From: VRUE01 sp963737575
Lineage (GTDB): Bacteria; Actinomycetota; Thermoleophilia; Solirubrobacterales; 70-9
DNA: 64,000 nucleotides
Direction of reading: 5' to 3'
Assembly: GCA_963737575.1 (NCBI GenBank)
Contig: CAVTTJ010000009.1
Coordinates: 310,001 to 374,000, forward strand
In this document: one piece after another, positions 56,918 to 64,000 of the stretch
Numbering within the stretch: the stretch's first letter is position 1
Layout of the letters: every line of letters starts with the position of its first letter
The notes under the pieces: generated by a model
Seen by the model: the letters and a program-made list of their open reading frames with translations, nothing else
What the model was told of the DNA's origin: nothing
Database searches by the model: none
Program-made: the position numbers and the translations under genes

Positions 56918-57201
56918 GGCGGCGGCTTCTTCTTTGGTGGTCGGGGCGTTTCCCCCGCGGCCCGCTTCAGCCGGTCCCTCGCCAGGCGCTCCTGGTGGCC
57001 GGCTTCGCGCTCGCGACGCCGCGATTCATCGGAGCGCACCGCCCCGCCGCGCGGCTGTCGGCCGGGCGGTGCGACGGCCGACATCAACCGCCTGACGCGC
57101 GCCGAGCCGCAGCTCGGGCAGGCAACCTGGGCGGCTTCGCTCGGCATGAGCTCTTCGAACCGATTCCCGCACTCCTCGCACTCGAACTCGTAGATCGGCA
57201 T
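56914..57201 (-). CDS. FmdB-family zinc ribbon protein
   Basis: Ninety-five residues from ATG 57201. The first 50 hold the CxxC...CxxC zinc ribbon MPIYEFECEECGNRFEEL and QVACPSCGSARVRRLMS, the FmdB/CxxC_CXXC_SSSS pattern. The remainder is charged and Pro/Lys-rich (RREREAGHQERLARDRL, TPRPPKKKPPP), probably disordered. It may be regulatory or nucleic-acid-binding. It is upstream of udg by a four-base overlap. Confidence 0.85.
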   Translation of the reverse strand: MPIYEFECEECGNRFEELMPSEAAQVACPSCGSARVRRLMSAVAPPGRQPRGGAVRSDESRRREREAGHQERLARDRLKRAAGETPRPPKKKPPP

Positions 57202-57254
57202 GGTCGTGGCTTCTACGGTATCGCCGTCCTCAACTGTCTCCGAATGTCGGCTCG

Positions 57255-57612
57255 CCGAGGTTTGCCGAGCCCCGAAAGCGGGAAATAATCGGCAGCGGCT
57301 ATCGATTTGAACCGCTGTGATCGCTGCGAAAGCAGCTTCAGTCCCATGCAGGTTGCGCACTCCGGGATCTGCCCCCGATGTCGGGTCAGGGATGGAGTGT
57401 GATCCAGGTGAACTTCGCTGCAGGGGATAGCGAAGACGGCGGGCAGCGCGGGGGGTCTGGGACCCATGATTCACCCCGACAGGGACGCCTGCCTGCACCG
57501 GTTCTGGGTGCCCGCTCGCTCAACCCCATCGGCGGCGGGCACCAGAACCCGGGGGCTGTCGATTGGGCCCGATCCGGCGCCCAATTTCACCCGACGCAAT
57601 AGAGAGGAACAG
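57255..57612 (+). ncRNA. hairpin-rich gene-free region, candidate structured RNA or 5' leader
   Basis: The 411-bp gap 57202-57612 holds no gene I can support. It has several strong stem-loops: TGCCGA...TCGGCA around CCCG-AAAG-CGGG (about 57260-57295), GCTGC-GAAA-GCAGC with a GNRA loop (57323-57336), CACTCC...GGAGTG (57358-57399) enclosing a nested CTG-CCCGA...TCGGG-CAG stem, CTTCGCT...AGCGAAG (57413-57435), GGGTC...GACCC (57453-57465), a 14-bp stem GGTTCTGG(G)TGCCCG...CGGGCACCAGAACC (57500-57549), and ATTGGGC...GCCCAAT (57562-57585). It ends at the ribosome site of the next gene. No tRNA, RNase P, tmRNA, SRP or known riboswitch pattern is recognised, so strand, ends and role are guesses. Confidence 0.4.
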
Positions 57613-57801
57613 ATGACTCTGACGAAAGCCGAGCGGAGCAAAGCGGCCAAGAAGGCTGCCGCGACCCGCCAAAGGAACAAGGCCAAGGACAGCGGCAAGG
57701 ACCTCAAGGACGCCGCCGGCGATGCAGTCGACGCCGCAAAGGACCTCGGTGGGGCCGCCGGCAAGGCCGCCAAGGCGGTTTCAAGGCGGGTCCGCTCCTA
57801 G
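57613..57801 (+). CDS. small basic Lys/Ala-rich protein
   Basis: Sixty-two residues from ATG 57613 with GAGAGGAAC upstream. The sequence is made of Lys/Ala-rich helical repeats (ERSKAAKKAAATRQRNK, DLKDAAGDAVDAAKDLGGAA, AKAVSRRVRS). It resembles small histone-like or stress-induced helical proteins, but no family is certain. It is preceded by the hairpin-rich region and convergent with the next gene, with a four-base overlap. Confidence 0.65.
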   Translation: MTLTKAERSKAAKKAAATRQRNKAKDSGKDLKDAAGDAVDAAKDLGGAAGKAAKAVSRRVRS

Positions 57802-58238
57802 CCGGTGATTCTGAAAACGGTCACCGGCAGCCCGAAGCGCCCGAGGACCTTTTCGATCAGCCCGCGCTCCTGCCACCCCGACTCATCGGAGTCCCGTAGG
57901 GCGATCAGGATGTGATGCGGGTGAAAGCCGGCAACCGCGTCTTCGAATGCGAGTAGAGGATCATCGGCGCCGACGGCCCCCGCCACAGGCGTTCCGGTTT
58001 CCTTGAGGTGGTCGAGCACCGCGCTCAGGCGCTCGTCGGCGACCTCGCGGGTTCTGTCGGTGTCGGAGGCCAGCCAGGCGATCCGCGACGGAAGGGTGGG
58101 TGCGACGACCAGGATCTCACTCGCTCCGTCGATCAACAAACGAGGGCCCAACGGGACCTCGGCCAGATCGACCGCCGCGTCCCCGGCGACGACCAGCAAT
58201 CGTGCCGTGCCGTTGTCGGATCGATCAATGGCGCTCAC
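57798..58238 (-). CDS. universal-stress-like hypothetical protein
   Basis: A 146-residue HUP-fold-like protein: RLLVVAGDAAVDLAEVPLG at the N-terminus, SEILVVAPTLPSRIAWLASD, a helical middle, FHPHHILIALRDSDESGW and FGLPVTVFRI at the end. The typical Usp Walker-like G-x2-G-x9-G loop is missing. It may bind a ligand other than ATP. The GTG start at 58238 follows a TAGGCT hexamer by six bases. Confidence 0.6.
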   Translation of the reverse strand: MSAIDRSDNGTARLLVVAGDAAVDLAEVPLGPRLLIDGASEILVVAPTLPSRIAWLASDTDRTREVADERLSAVLDHLKETGTPVAGAVGADDPLLAFEDAVAGFHPHHILIALRDSDESGWQERGLIEKVLGRFGLPVTVFRITG

Positions 58239-58244
58239 GGGCCA

Positions 58245-58250
58245 AGCCTA
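58245..58250 (-). promoter_or_regulatory. -10 element for leaderless Usp-like gene
   Basis: On the minus strand TAGGCT lies six bases before the GTG at 58238, in the 29-base gap after the PASTA gene. Confidence 0.45.
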
Positions 58251-58267
58251 ACCGCTCGCCTCGCGCG

Positions 58268-59056
58268 CTACGGCTTGAGGGTGACCGTCACCTTCGACCC
58301 GGGCGCTAGGGCCTTCCCCGCCTTCGGGCTCTGTTTCCTGACCTTGCCCGTCTTCGGCGTGGCGCCGTTCTTCTTGGTCACCTTGCCGAGCTTGCAGCCG
58401 GCCTTAGACAGCTTCTTCTTCGCCGCTTTGAGCTTCTTGCCGGAGAGGTTGGGGACGACGCAATGGGCGGCGGGCGGCGGCGGGGCCGGGGGGCCGACCG
58501 CGGGGGGCGTCGCGTATTCGACATCGGCGTTGAAGCCGATCTCGATATTGGCCGACCCGCCACCGAGTGCCTGGGGCGGGTTCCCGGGCAGGAGTTCCGG
58601 AACGAAGACTCGGAATTCGCTTCCGGTGGGGGCGATCGCCTCACTCACTTTGGTGCTGCCACCGCCGGGGACGTTCAGCCCGATCGTGTCGCCGGCTCGG
58701 ACTGGGAGTGACGTCGTGAAGGTGAGGGCTTCGGAGCCGTCGGGAGGAGTCTCGAGAGCGCCGGCGGTCACAGCTTCGTATTTTTCGCCGCCGGCCGGCC
58801 TGAGGACGACGAGTTGGAACGGGCCGCCCGTGTGCTGGCCGATCATCCGCCAGCGAACCACGGTCCCGTCTTTGGGCGACGTCGCGTTGGCCCCCGGCTC
58901 ACCGAGGGTCCGGTTGATGTAGGTGAGTTCGCTGCCGGCGGCGGTCCCGTTGAAGTCGGCAGAGAACGGGCTGCCGACCGTGACCGTCGCCGCCTGCGCG
59001 CCGCCACAGAGGGCGAGTGACGCCGCGACCACCACGAACAGGACCGAGACTCTCAA
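58268..59056 (-). CDS. secreted protein with C-terminal PASTA domain
   Basis: A TTG start at 59056 (TAGGAT eight bases upstream) gives 262 residues. A signal peptide (VLFVVVAASLALCGGAQAA) precedes a beta-rich domain (about 25-175), a Pro-rich linker (VGPPAPPPPAAHC), and one PASTA domain (VPNLSGKKLKAAKKKLSKAG to GKALAPGSKVTVTL). PASTA domains bind peptidoglycan or beta-lactam-like ligands, so the protein likely binds the wall from outside. The N-terminal domain is unassigned; similar proteins with this layout are common in the Thermoleophilia. Confidence 0.75.
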   Translation of the reverse strand: MRVSVLFVVVAASLALCGGAQAATVTVGSPFSADFNGTAAGSELTYINRTLGEPGANATSPKDGTVVRWRMIGQHTGGPFQLVVLRPAGGEKYEAVTAGALETPPDGSEALTFTTSLPVRAGDTIGLNVPGGGSTKVSEAIAPTGSEFRVFVPELLPGNPPQALGGGSANIEIGFNADVEYATPPAVGPPAPPPPAAHCVVPNLSGKKLKAAKKKLSKAGCKLGKVTKKNGATPKTGKVRKQSPKAGKALAPGSKVTVTLKP

Positions 59057-59077
59057 GGCCCGACATCCTATATCGGC

Positions 59078-60013
59078 CTAGGAGAGCGGCTCCCAGTCCC
59101 AGCCGCCCGGCGCCGCCAGGCTCTCCCGCTCGAGGTAGTCCCTGAACCGGCCGAGCTCGGCCGGATCGATCCCGTAGACGTGCTCGGCCTCGGGGAAGCG
59201 GCCGGATCGGACCTCCGCCGTGTAGCGGCCCACCCCCTCGACCATCGCATCGTGGACCTCGGCGTAGCGCTTGACGAATTTGGGCGCCCGACCGGTGGTG
59301 ATCCCGAGCAGGTCGTGGAAGACGAGTACCTGCCCGGCGGTTGCGGGACCGGCGCCGATCCCGATCACCGGGACCTCGAGGCGCTCGACGATCGCCTCGG
59401 TGATCGCGGCCGGGACCGCCTCGAAGACGATCGCGAAGCAGCCGACCGACTGCAGGGCGAGCGCGTCCTCGCAGAGTTTGATCGCGCCCTTCAGGTCCTT
59501 CCCCTGCGTCTTGTAGCCGCCGAGCGCCGTCGCCGTCTGCGGCGTCAGGCCGACGTGCCCCATCACCGGGATCCCGGCGCGGACGATCGCCCGCGCGCGC
59601 TCGACCGAGTTCCCGCCAGCCTCGAGCTTGACCACCTGACATCCCGTCTCCTTGACCAATCGCTGGGCGTTCTGGACCGCGAGCTCGTTGCTCGCCTCGT
59701 AGCTGCCCATCGGCATGTCGCCGACCATCAGCGGCGTCGTTAGGCCGCGGCGGACCGCCTTGCCCAGCATCACCATCTCGTCCATCGAGACCGGCTCGGT
59801 GCCCGGATACCCGAGGACGACCATCGCCGCGGTGTCGCCGACGAGGACGACATCGACCCCAGCCTCCTCGGCGACCCGCGCCGAGGGGAAGTCGTAGGCG
59901 GTGACCATCACGATCGGTTCTCCGGCGGCCTTCATCTCGGCCAGGCGCGGCAGGGTCACCGGCCCGCGCTCAGATTCCTTCCCCTTCCCCACCTCGACAT
60001 TGAATTCCCTCAT
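59078..60013 (-). CDS. panB: 3-methyl-2-oxobutanoate hydroxymethyltransferase
   Basis: PanB makes ketopantoate. From ATG 60013, 311 residues: MVTAYDFPSARVAEEAGVD, VLVGDTAAMVVLGY, GDMPMGSYEAS, VKLEAGGNS, IPVMGHVGLTPQTATALGGY and VIGIGAGPATAGQVLVFHD, all PanB family marks with metal and substrate residues. The N-terminus is extended by about 20 residues. It overlaps panD by four bases (ATGA) and panC lies upstream, forming the pantothenate operon panC-panD-panB. Confidence 0.95.
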   Translation of the reverse strand: MREFNVEVGKGKESERGPVTLPRLAEMKAAGEPIVMVTAYDFPSARVAEEAGVDVVLVGDTAAMVVLGYPGTEPVSMDEMVMLGKAVRRGLTTPLMVGDMPMGSYEASNELAVQNAQRLVKETGCQVVKLEAGGNSVERARAIVRAGIPVMGHVGLTPQTATALGGYKTQGKDLKGAIKLCEDALALQSVGCFAIVFEAVPAAITEAIVERLEVPVIGIGAGPATAGQVLVFHDLLGITTGRAPKFVKRYAEVHDAMVEGVGRYTAEVRSGRFPEAEHVYGIDPAELGRFRDYLERESLAAPGGWDWEPLS

Positions 60014-60390
60014 GAGAGCAGCACCTCCGGGTTGCTGTCGACGGCGACCGCCCGGTTGGCGTCGTCGACGTGGACGACGACGGGCGAGTAGGCCTCGAGG
60101 TCGGCCTCCTCGTAGGCGCCGAATGAGGCGACGATCACCCTGTTCCCCGGCCGGGTCAGGTGGGCGGCGGCGCCGTTGACCTGGATCGTCCCCGACCCCG
60201 GCTCGCCATCGATGACGTAGGTCACGAACCGGGCCCCGTTTTCGATGTCCCAGACGTGTACCTGCTCGTTGGTGAGCAGGTCGGCGGCGGCCATCAGCTC
60301 GGTGTCGATCGTGATGCTGCCGATGTACTCGACGTCGCAATCGGTCACGGTCGCCCGGTGGATCTTGGACTTGAGCATCTGCCTCTGCAT
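60010..60390 (-). CDS. panD: aspartate 1-decarboxylase
   Basis: PanD decarboxylates aspartate to beta-alanine. The 126-residue proenzyme has the self-cleavage site YIGSITID (Gly24-Ser25) that creates the pyruvoyl group, plus HRATVTDCDVEYIGS, VWDIENGARFVTYVI and NGAAAHLTRPGNRVIVASF. Length fits. It is coupled to panB by ATGA and lies 31 bases downstream of panC. Confidence 0.96.
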   Translation of the reverse strand: MQRQMLKSKIHRATVTDCDVEYIGSITIDTELMAAADLLTNEQVHVWDIENGARFVTYVIDGEPGSGTIQVNGAAAHLTRPGNRVIVASFGAYEEADLEAYSPVVVHVDDANRAVAVDSNPEVLLS

Positions 60391-60421
60391 CGTTCTCCTA
60401 GATTTGACGTTTTCTTCGGGC

Positions 60422-61312
60422 CTACGTCCCGATCAGGATGTTGTCGATCAGGCGCGCGCCGCCCACCCGGGCGGCGACGGCGACAAGAACCGGACGCCCG
60501 CCCAACTCCTCGACGGGCTCGAGGCTCTCGGGGTCGCGGGCCTCCAGATACTCGGGGTCGATCCCCGCGAGGCGAAGCTCATTCATCCCCGCCTCGAGGC
60601 CTGCGGCGAGGGATTCGGCGCGGGCGCCCTCCTCCACCGCGCGGAGGGCGCGGTGGAGCGCAGTCGCCCGCTCGCGGTCGGCGGGCTCGAGATAGGCGTT
60701 GCGCGAGCTCATGGCGAGGCCGTCGGGCTCGCGCGCGGTGGGCAGCGCCTCGATTCGGACCGGGAGGTCGAGGTCGCGCGCCATACGACGGATAACGGCG
60801 ACCTGCTGGCCGTCCTTCTGGCCGAAGTAGGCGACATCCGGCCGCACGACGTTGAAGAGCTTGGCGACGACCGTCGTGACGCCGCGAAAATGACCGCGGC
60901 CGCGGCGCCCGGGGTCACCGCAGAGGACGTCTGTCAGGCCCTCGACCTCGACGTGGGTCGCGAAGCCCCCGGGATAGACCTCCTCGACCGAGGGCGCGAA
61001 GACGACGTCCACACCGGCCGCCGCCGCAAGCGCGAGGTCGCGCGACTCGTCGCGCGGGTACCGCTCGAGGTCCTCGCCGGGCCCGAACTGGGTCGGGTTG
61101 ACGAACAGGCTCATGACGACGACCTCGCACCCGGCTCGCGCCGCCTCGAGCAGCGAGACATGCCCGTCGTGCAGGTAGCCCATCGTCGGCACGAGGCCGA
61201 TCGAGCGCCCCCGCGCCCGCGCGTCGGCGAGGGCATCGCGAAGCTCGCCCTTGCTGCGGGCGACGACGACGCCTTCTTGAGCGCTGGCGGGATTGCTGAT
61301 CGTCAGGTCCAT
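60422..61312 (-). CDS. panC: pantothenate synthetase
   Basis: PanC joins pantoate and beta-alanine with ATP. About 296 residues from ATG 61312: the ATP-site HxGH motif in VPTMGYLHDGHVSLLEAAR, VVMSLFVNPTQFGPGEDL, LFNVVRPDVAYFGQKDGQQ and the KMSKS-like AMSSRNAYLEPADRE. An ATG at 61336 would extend it by eight residues. First gene of the pan operon. Confidence 0.95.
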   Translation of the reverse strand: MDLTISNPASAQEGVVVARSKGELRDALADARARGRSIGLVPTMGYLHDGHVSLLEAARAGCEVVVMSLFVNPTQFGPGEDLERYPRDESRDLALAAAAGVDVVFAPSVEEVYPGGFATHVEVEGLTDVLCGDPGRRGRGHFRGVTTVVAKLFNVVRPDVAYFGQKDGQQVAVIRRMARDLDLPVRIEALPTAREPDGLAMSSRNAYLEPADRERATALHRALRAVEEGARAESLAAGLEAGMNELRLAGIDPEYLEARDPESLEPVEELGGRPVLVAVAARVGGARLIDNILIGT

Positions 61313-61420
61313 ACGGGTCCATGCCCTTCGGGTCACGGCCTGTTCAGAGAAATTATAGGTGTCGGGTGGGCCGGCTCCCGCTCTGTGACGAATACCCGCA
61401 GACGCGACGGAGATGCACGC

Positions 61421-62008
61421 TCAGCGCCGGAGCGGAACCCTGCCGACCTTTCTCGCCGGCGCCCCGGCGGCGATCGTCCCCGGCGCCAGGTCGTCGGTCA
61501 CGACCGAGTTGGCGCCGATCACGCAGCGCTCGCCGATCGTCACCCCGCTGGTCACGACGCAGTTGACGCCGAACCAGCAGTTGGCCCCGATCCTCACCGG
61601 GCCCTTGCTGGTGAACCCCTGCCACGGGATCGGGACATCGGGGTCCTCGAAGCGATGATCGGCGTCGCCTATGAAGCAGCCGTTGGCAAACATCACGTGG
61701 TCGCCGACCTCGATCAGCTCGAGAGCGGCGAACATCGTGTTGCGGTTGAGGAAGCAGCCGGAGCCGATCTCGATCCTTGCCTCTGGAGCGAGGGTGAGCC
61801 AGCATCCGGGCTCGAGCAGGGTGCCGTCGCCGATCGTCAGCCGCCCCTCGTCGAGGCCCTCGAGCAGCTCGCCCTCGACCGGCATCCGGACGAAGAATCC
61901 GCCCCGCGCCGCGTGGCGTGCGATCCGCAGCCGCCGCATCGGCCGCCGGTTCCGCTCGTACCAGCGCCGCTTGGCCCGCCAGAGTGGCCAGCCCGTCTTC
62001 TCGCTCAT
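61421..62008 (-). CDS. hexapeptide-repeat acyltransferase
   Basis: ATG 62008 with GGAAAG upstream gives 195 residues. The N-terminus is Arg-rich (RRWYERNRRPMRRLRIARH). The rest is a left-handed beta-helix with hexapeptide repeats (IGDGTLLEPGCWLTL, IEIGSGCFLNRNTMF, VRIGANCWFGVNCVVTSG, IGERCVIGANSVVTDDLAPG) and the maltose-acetyltransferase-like catalytic His in GDADHRFED. It probably acetylates a sugar for a surface polysaccharide. A longer start at 62077 lies in the dispersed repeat and is unlikely. Divergent from the ROK gene. Confidence 0.82.
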   Translation of the reverse strand: MSEKTGWPLWRAKRRWYERNRRPMRRLRIARHAARGGFFVRMPVEGELLEGLDEGRLTIGDGTLLEPGCWLTLAPEARIEIGSGCFLNRNTMFAALELIEVGDHVMFANGCFIGDADHRFEDPDVPIPWQGFTSKGPVRIGANCWFGVNCVVTSGVTIGERCVIGANSVVTDDLAPGTIAAGAPARKVGRVPLRR

Positions 62009-62048
62009 CGAGAAAGCTTTCCAGACCGGCGCGAATAGACTTCCGCCC

Positions 62049-62115
62049 GTGAGTGCGGAGCGAGCCAAATGAGCCATATCTGATCCTCGCGCCGCGAGCG
62101 AAGCACGAAAGGTGG
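62049..62115 (+). repeat. hairpin-forming dispersed repeat, copy B
   Basis: GTGAGTGCGGAGCGAG, then an AT-richer middle and GCGCCGCGAGCGAAGCACG, resembles 37791-37857 across about 65 bp (roughly two thirds identical by eye). GCGGAGCGAG can pair with CTCGCGCCGC with one mismatch, so the hairpin is kept though the bases differ. It fills the gap between the acyltransferase and ROK genes. Confidence 0.45.
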
Positions 62116-62117
62116 GA

Positions 62118-63077
62118 ATGGCGAAGCTGCGAGGAGGCATAGACCTCGGGGGGACGAAGATCCAGACCGCGATCGTCGACCCCGCCGGCAAGGTGCTCGG
62201 CGAAGCTCGCCAGCAGACCCCGACGGCGGGACGGCCGAGCGACGTCGCCGAGGCGATGGCGACGGCGCTGCGCGAAGCGGCCGATGCGGCGGGCGTAGAG
62301 CCGTCCCGGCTCGACGGTGTCGGCGTCGGCTCGCCCGGCGATGCCGACGAGAAGACGGGGGTTGTCTCCGGGGCCCGGAACCTGCCCGGATGGAACGGGA
62401 GCTTCCCGCTCGGCGAAACCCTCGCCAAGGCGCTCGAGACAACCGTCAAGGTCGGAAACGACGTCCAGGTCGCCACCGAAGCCGAGTTCCAGCTCGGCGC
62501 GGCGCGCGAGTTCTCGAGTCTGATCGGCGTCTTCTGGGGCACCGGGGTCGGCGGCGGCCTGATCCTTGACGGAAAGCCGTGGTTGGGGCGCGGCGCTGCA
62601 GGCGAGATCGGCCACGTCGTCGTCAAGCGCGGCGGCGCCAAGTGCCCGTGCGGGCGAAAGGGCTGCCTGGAGGCCTACGCCGGCCGTGGCGCGATGGAAG
62701 CCGAGGCCAGGCGCCAGCACTCTGAGGGAGTGAAAACCGATCTCTTCAAGCTGATGGAGAAGCACGAAAGAGAGCGCCTCACCAGCGGGATCTGGGAGCG
62801 CGCCCTCGACCAGGGCGACGACCTCGCGGAAAAGCTGATCGAACGGGCGATCGAGGCCCTCGGGACCGGGATCGCCTCGGCCGTGAACCTGATCGACCCC
62901 GAGGCCGTGGTCCTCGGCGGCGGCCTCGGGATCCGCTTCGGGACGAGGATGATGGACCCGCTTACGAAGGAGATGGGCAAGCACCTCTTCGTCGACGAAC
63001 GCCCGCCCGCGGTCCGCGTCGCCTCGCTCGGCGACCTCGGCGGGGCGATCGGCGCCTCGTTGCTCGTCGGCCGTTGA
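62118..63077 (+). CDS. ROK-family sugar kinase (glucokinase-type)
   Basis: A 319-residue ROK kinase from ATG 62118 with AAAGGTGGGA upstream. It has the ATP motif GIDLGGTKIQTAIVD, VGVGSPGDADEKTG, GNDVQVATEAEFQLGAA with the catalytic Asp, FWGTGVGGGLILDG, the ROK zinc site IGHVVVKRGGAKCPCGRKGC, and VLGGGLGIRFG. It phosphorylates glucose or a related sugar in the cytoplasm. A sugar ABC permease gene is convergent next door. Confidence 0.9.
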   Translation: MAKLRGGIDLGGTKIQTAIVDPAGKVLGEARQQTPTAGRPSDVAEAMATALREAADAAGVEPSRLDGVGVGSPGDADEKTGVVSGARNLPGWNGSFPLGETLAKALETTVKVGNDVQVATEAEFQLGAAREFSSLIGVFWGTGVGGGLILDGKPWLGRGAAGEIGHVVVKRGGAKCPCGRKGCLEAYAGRGAMEAEARRQHSEGVKTDLFKLMEKHERERLTSGIWERALDQGDDLAEKLIERAIEALGTGIASAVNLIDPEAVVLGGGLGIRFGTRMMDPLTKEMGKHLFVDERPPAVRVASLGDLGGAIGASLLVGR

Positions 63078-63091
63078 CGCTGGAACGGTGC

Positions 63092-64000
63092 CTAGGCGCG
63101 GCCCGAGGCCTGGCGCTGCTGACGTGCCACCGCGTCGACGATCACGGCCAGTAGCAGCACTCCGCCGGTGACCATGTACTTGATCGCCGAGGAGAGTGCG
63201 AGAAGATCCATGCCGTTTGAGATCGAGCCGATCACGAGAGCGCCGAGCAGGGCGGTCCAGACTGAGCCGCGGCCTCCGAAGAGGCTGGTGCCGGCGATCA
63301 CCGGACCGGCGATCGCGAGCAGCAGGAGTTCGTTGCCGCCGGAGTTCTGATTCACCGCCAGCAGCCTCGAGGCGGCCATGACGCCACCGATCGCGGCCAT
63401 CGTGCCGGCGATCGCGAAGACGGCGATCCGCACCCCGTTGACCCGGATCCCCGCCCGCCGCGCCGCCTCGGAGTTGCCGCCGACGGCGAAGACGTGACGG
63501 CCGAAGCCGGTCCGCTTGACCACGAACTCCATCCCAACCACGAAGCCGAGCAGAATCAGCAGCGCCAGCGGCACGCCGCGGTCGGAGTTGAAGACGAGGA
63601 CGGCGGCGATGGCGACCGCGGCAACGCCGACGAAGCGCACCACCTGCGCCGCGGGACTCTGCCCTGCAAGGCCGGCGGCAATTCGTCTGCGCTCCCCGAC
63701 GATGAGAACGGCGCCGTAACTGACAAGACCGACGAAGAGGAGGATCCAGCCGACGGTGTCCGAGTAGAAGGTGTTGGCGAGCCCGGTGATTTTGGGGTCG
63801 GTGATGTTCAGTGAGCCGGTCGACCCGAGCACCTGTAAGAGCGCCCCCTGCCATGCCAGGAGGCCGGCGAGGGTGACGACGAAGGAGGGGATGCCGAAGC
63901 GGGTGAAGAGCGAGCCCTGAAGAAGACCGATCGCGCAACCGACCACCACCGCGGCCCCGATCGCCAGGTATGGGTTCCAGCCGTGCTTGACGTTCAGCAC
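63092..64000 (-). CDS. sugar ABC transporter permease (XylH/RbsC type), 5' end outside window
   Basis: The C-terminal 302 residues of a BPD_transp_2 permease; the gene continues past the right edge. It has about eight membrane helices (first LAIGAAVVVGCAIGLLQGSL) and the family motifs IPSFVVTLAGLLAWQGALL, the EAA-like loop GRHVFAVGGNSEAARRAGI and GNELLLLAIAGPVIAGTSLFGG. This is the membrane part of a xylose, ribose or similar importer. The ATPase and binding protein should lie to the right. Confidence 0.88.
   Translation of the reverse strand: MLNVKHGWNPYLAIGAAVVVGCAIGLLQGSLFTRFGIPSFVVTLAGLLAWQGALLQVLGSTGSLNITDPKITGLANTFYSDTVGWILLFVGLVSYGAVLIVGERRRIAAGLAGQSPAAQVVRFVGVAAVAIAAVLVFNSDRGVPLALLILLGFVVGMEFVVKRTGFGRHVFAVGGNSEAARRAGIRVNGVRIAVFAIAGTMAAIGGVMAASRLLAVNQNSGGNELLLLAIAGPVIAGTSLFGGRGSVWTALLGALVIGSISNGMDLLALSSAIKYMVTGGVLLLAVIVDAVARQQRQASGRA

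Noticed and set aside
57498..57585. Possible tRNA in the hairpin-rich gap
   Set aside because: The stems do not form a cloverleaf and there is no TTCGA-type T loop or anticodon arm of the right length.

Overview
The window is a 64-kb stretch of a high-GC bacterial chromosome that is almost fully coding. Gene content, many GTG/TTG starts, many start codons that sit 6-8 nt after a TAnnnT hexamer (probable leaderless transcripts), a secreted RTX/Ig-like protein, and a MurT/GatD pair all point to an actinobacterium. My best guess is the Thermoleophilia (Solirubrobacterales-like); that is inference from style and content, since no rRNA is present. There are no phage, IS or CRISPR signatures, so this looks like core chromosome carrying small dispersed repeats.

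Layout. 1-4.4 kb: tail of miaB, a short miaA, a secreted DUF1906-type protein, and dapF-dapL (last steps of diaminopimelate synthesis). 4.4-10.7 kb: membrane protein, MBL hydrolase, NAD-dependent epimerase, hflX, dut and a frameshifted RTX protein. 10.7-15.3 kb: gatD / methyltransferase / murT (lipid II amidation), a lipid-kinase-like gene and a methyltransferase. 15.3-19 kb: anchored cyclophilin, Bcp peroxiredoxin, hydrolase, and a VKOR-DsbA disulfide-forming pair. 19-22 kb: methyltransferase, SDR and SCP-x-type thiolase. 22.2-30.4 kb: a complete Kdp potassium system in unusual order, with KdpD split into two genes at opposite ends. 30.4-35.3 kb: FUSC protein, CcdA, a small protein, a highly divergent LeuRS-like protein and GtrA. 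35.3-40.5 kb: secreted protein, a heterodimeric ABC exporter, a lipoprotein. 40.5-48.3 kb: tRNA-Gln(CTG), an FAD oxidoreductase, a TrkA pair, two permeases with C-terminal Usp domains and an FMN hydroxyacid oxidase. 48.3-54.7 kb: cupredoxin lipoprotein, H+-pyrophosphatase, GCS2-type ligase, rex, glutaredoxin, tsaD, rimI. 54.6-57.2 kb: tsaB, a small secreted protein, tsaE, family-4 uracil-DNA glycosylase, FmdB zinc ribbon. 57.2-57.6 kb: a 411-bp gene-free, hairpin-rich region. 57.6-64 kb: basic small protein, Usp-like protein, PASTA protein, panB-panD-panC, hexapeptide acyltransferase, ROK kinase and the 3' part of a sugar ABC permease.

Themes. Genes group by job: peptidoglycan (dapF, dapL, murT, gatD), extracytoplasmic redox folding (VKOR, DsbA, CcdA, cyclophilin), potassium and cation control (Kdp, TrkA pair, Usp-fused permeases), t6A tRNA modification (tsaE, tsaB, tsaD with rimI) and pantothenate (panB, panC, panD).

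The most unusual points are: a 79-bp dispersed repeat that supplies the start codon and N-terminus of two genes and sits in frame inside an ABC-exporter ATPase domain; a DapF in which both catalytic cysteines are serines; a LeuRS-like protein lacking the C-terminal domain and key editing and leucine-site motifs; a MiaA without its central insertion; a split and permuted kdp locus with an extra tiny membrane peptide; a tsaB with no ATG/GTG/TTG start; and a structured intergenic region that may be an RNA.
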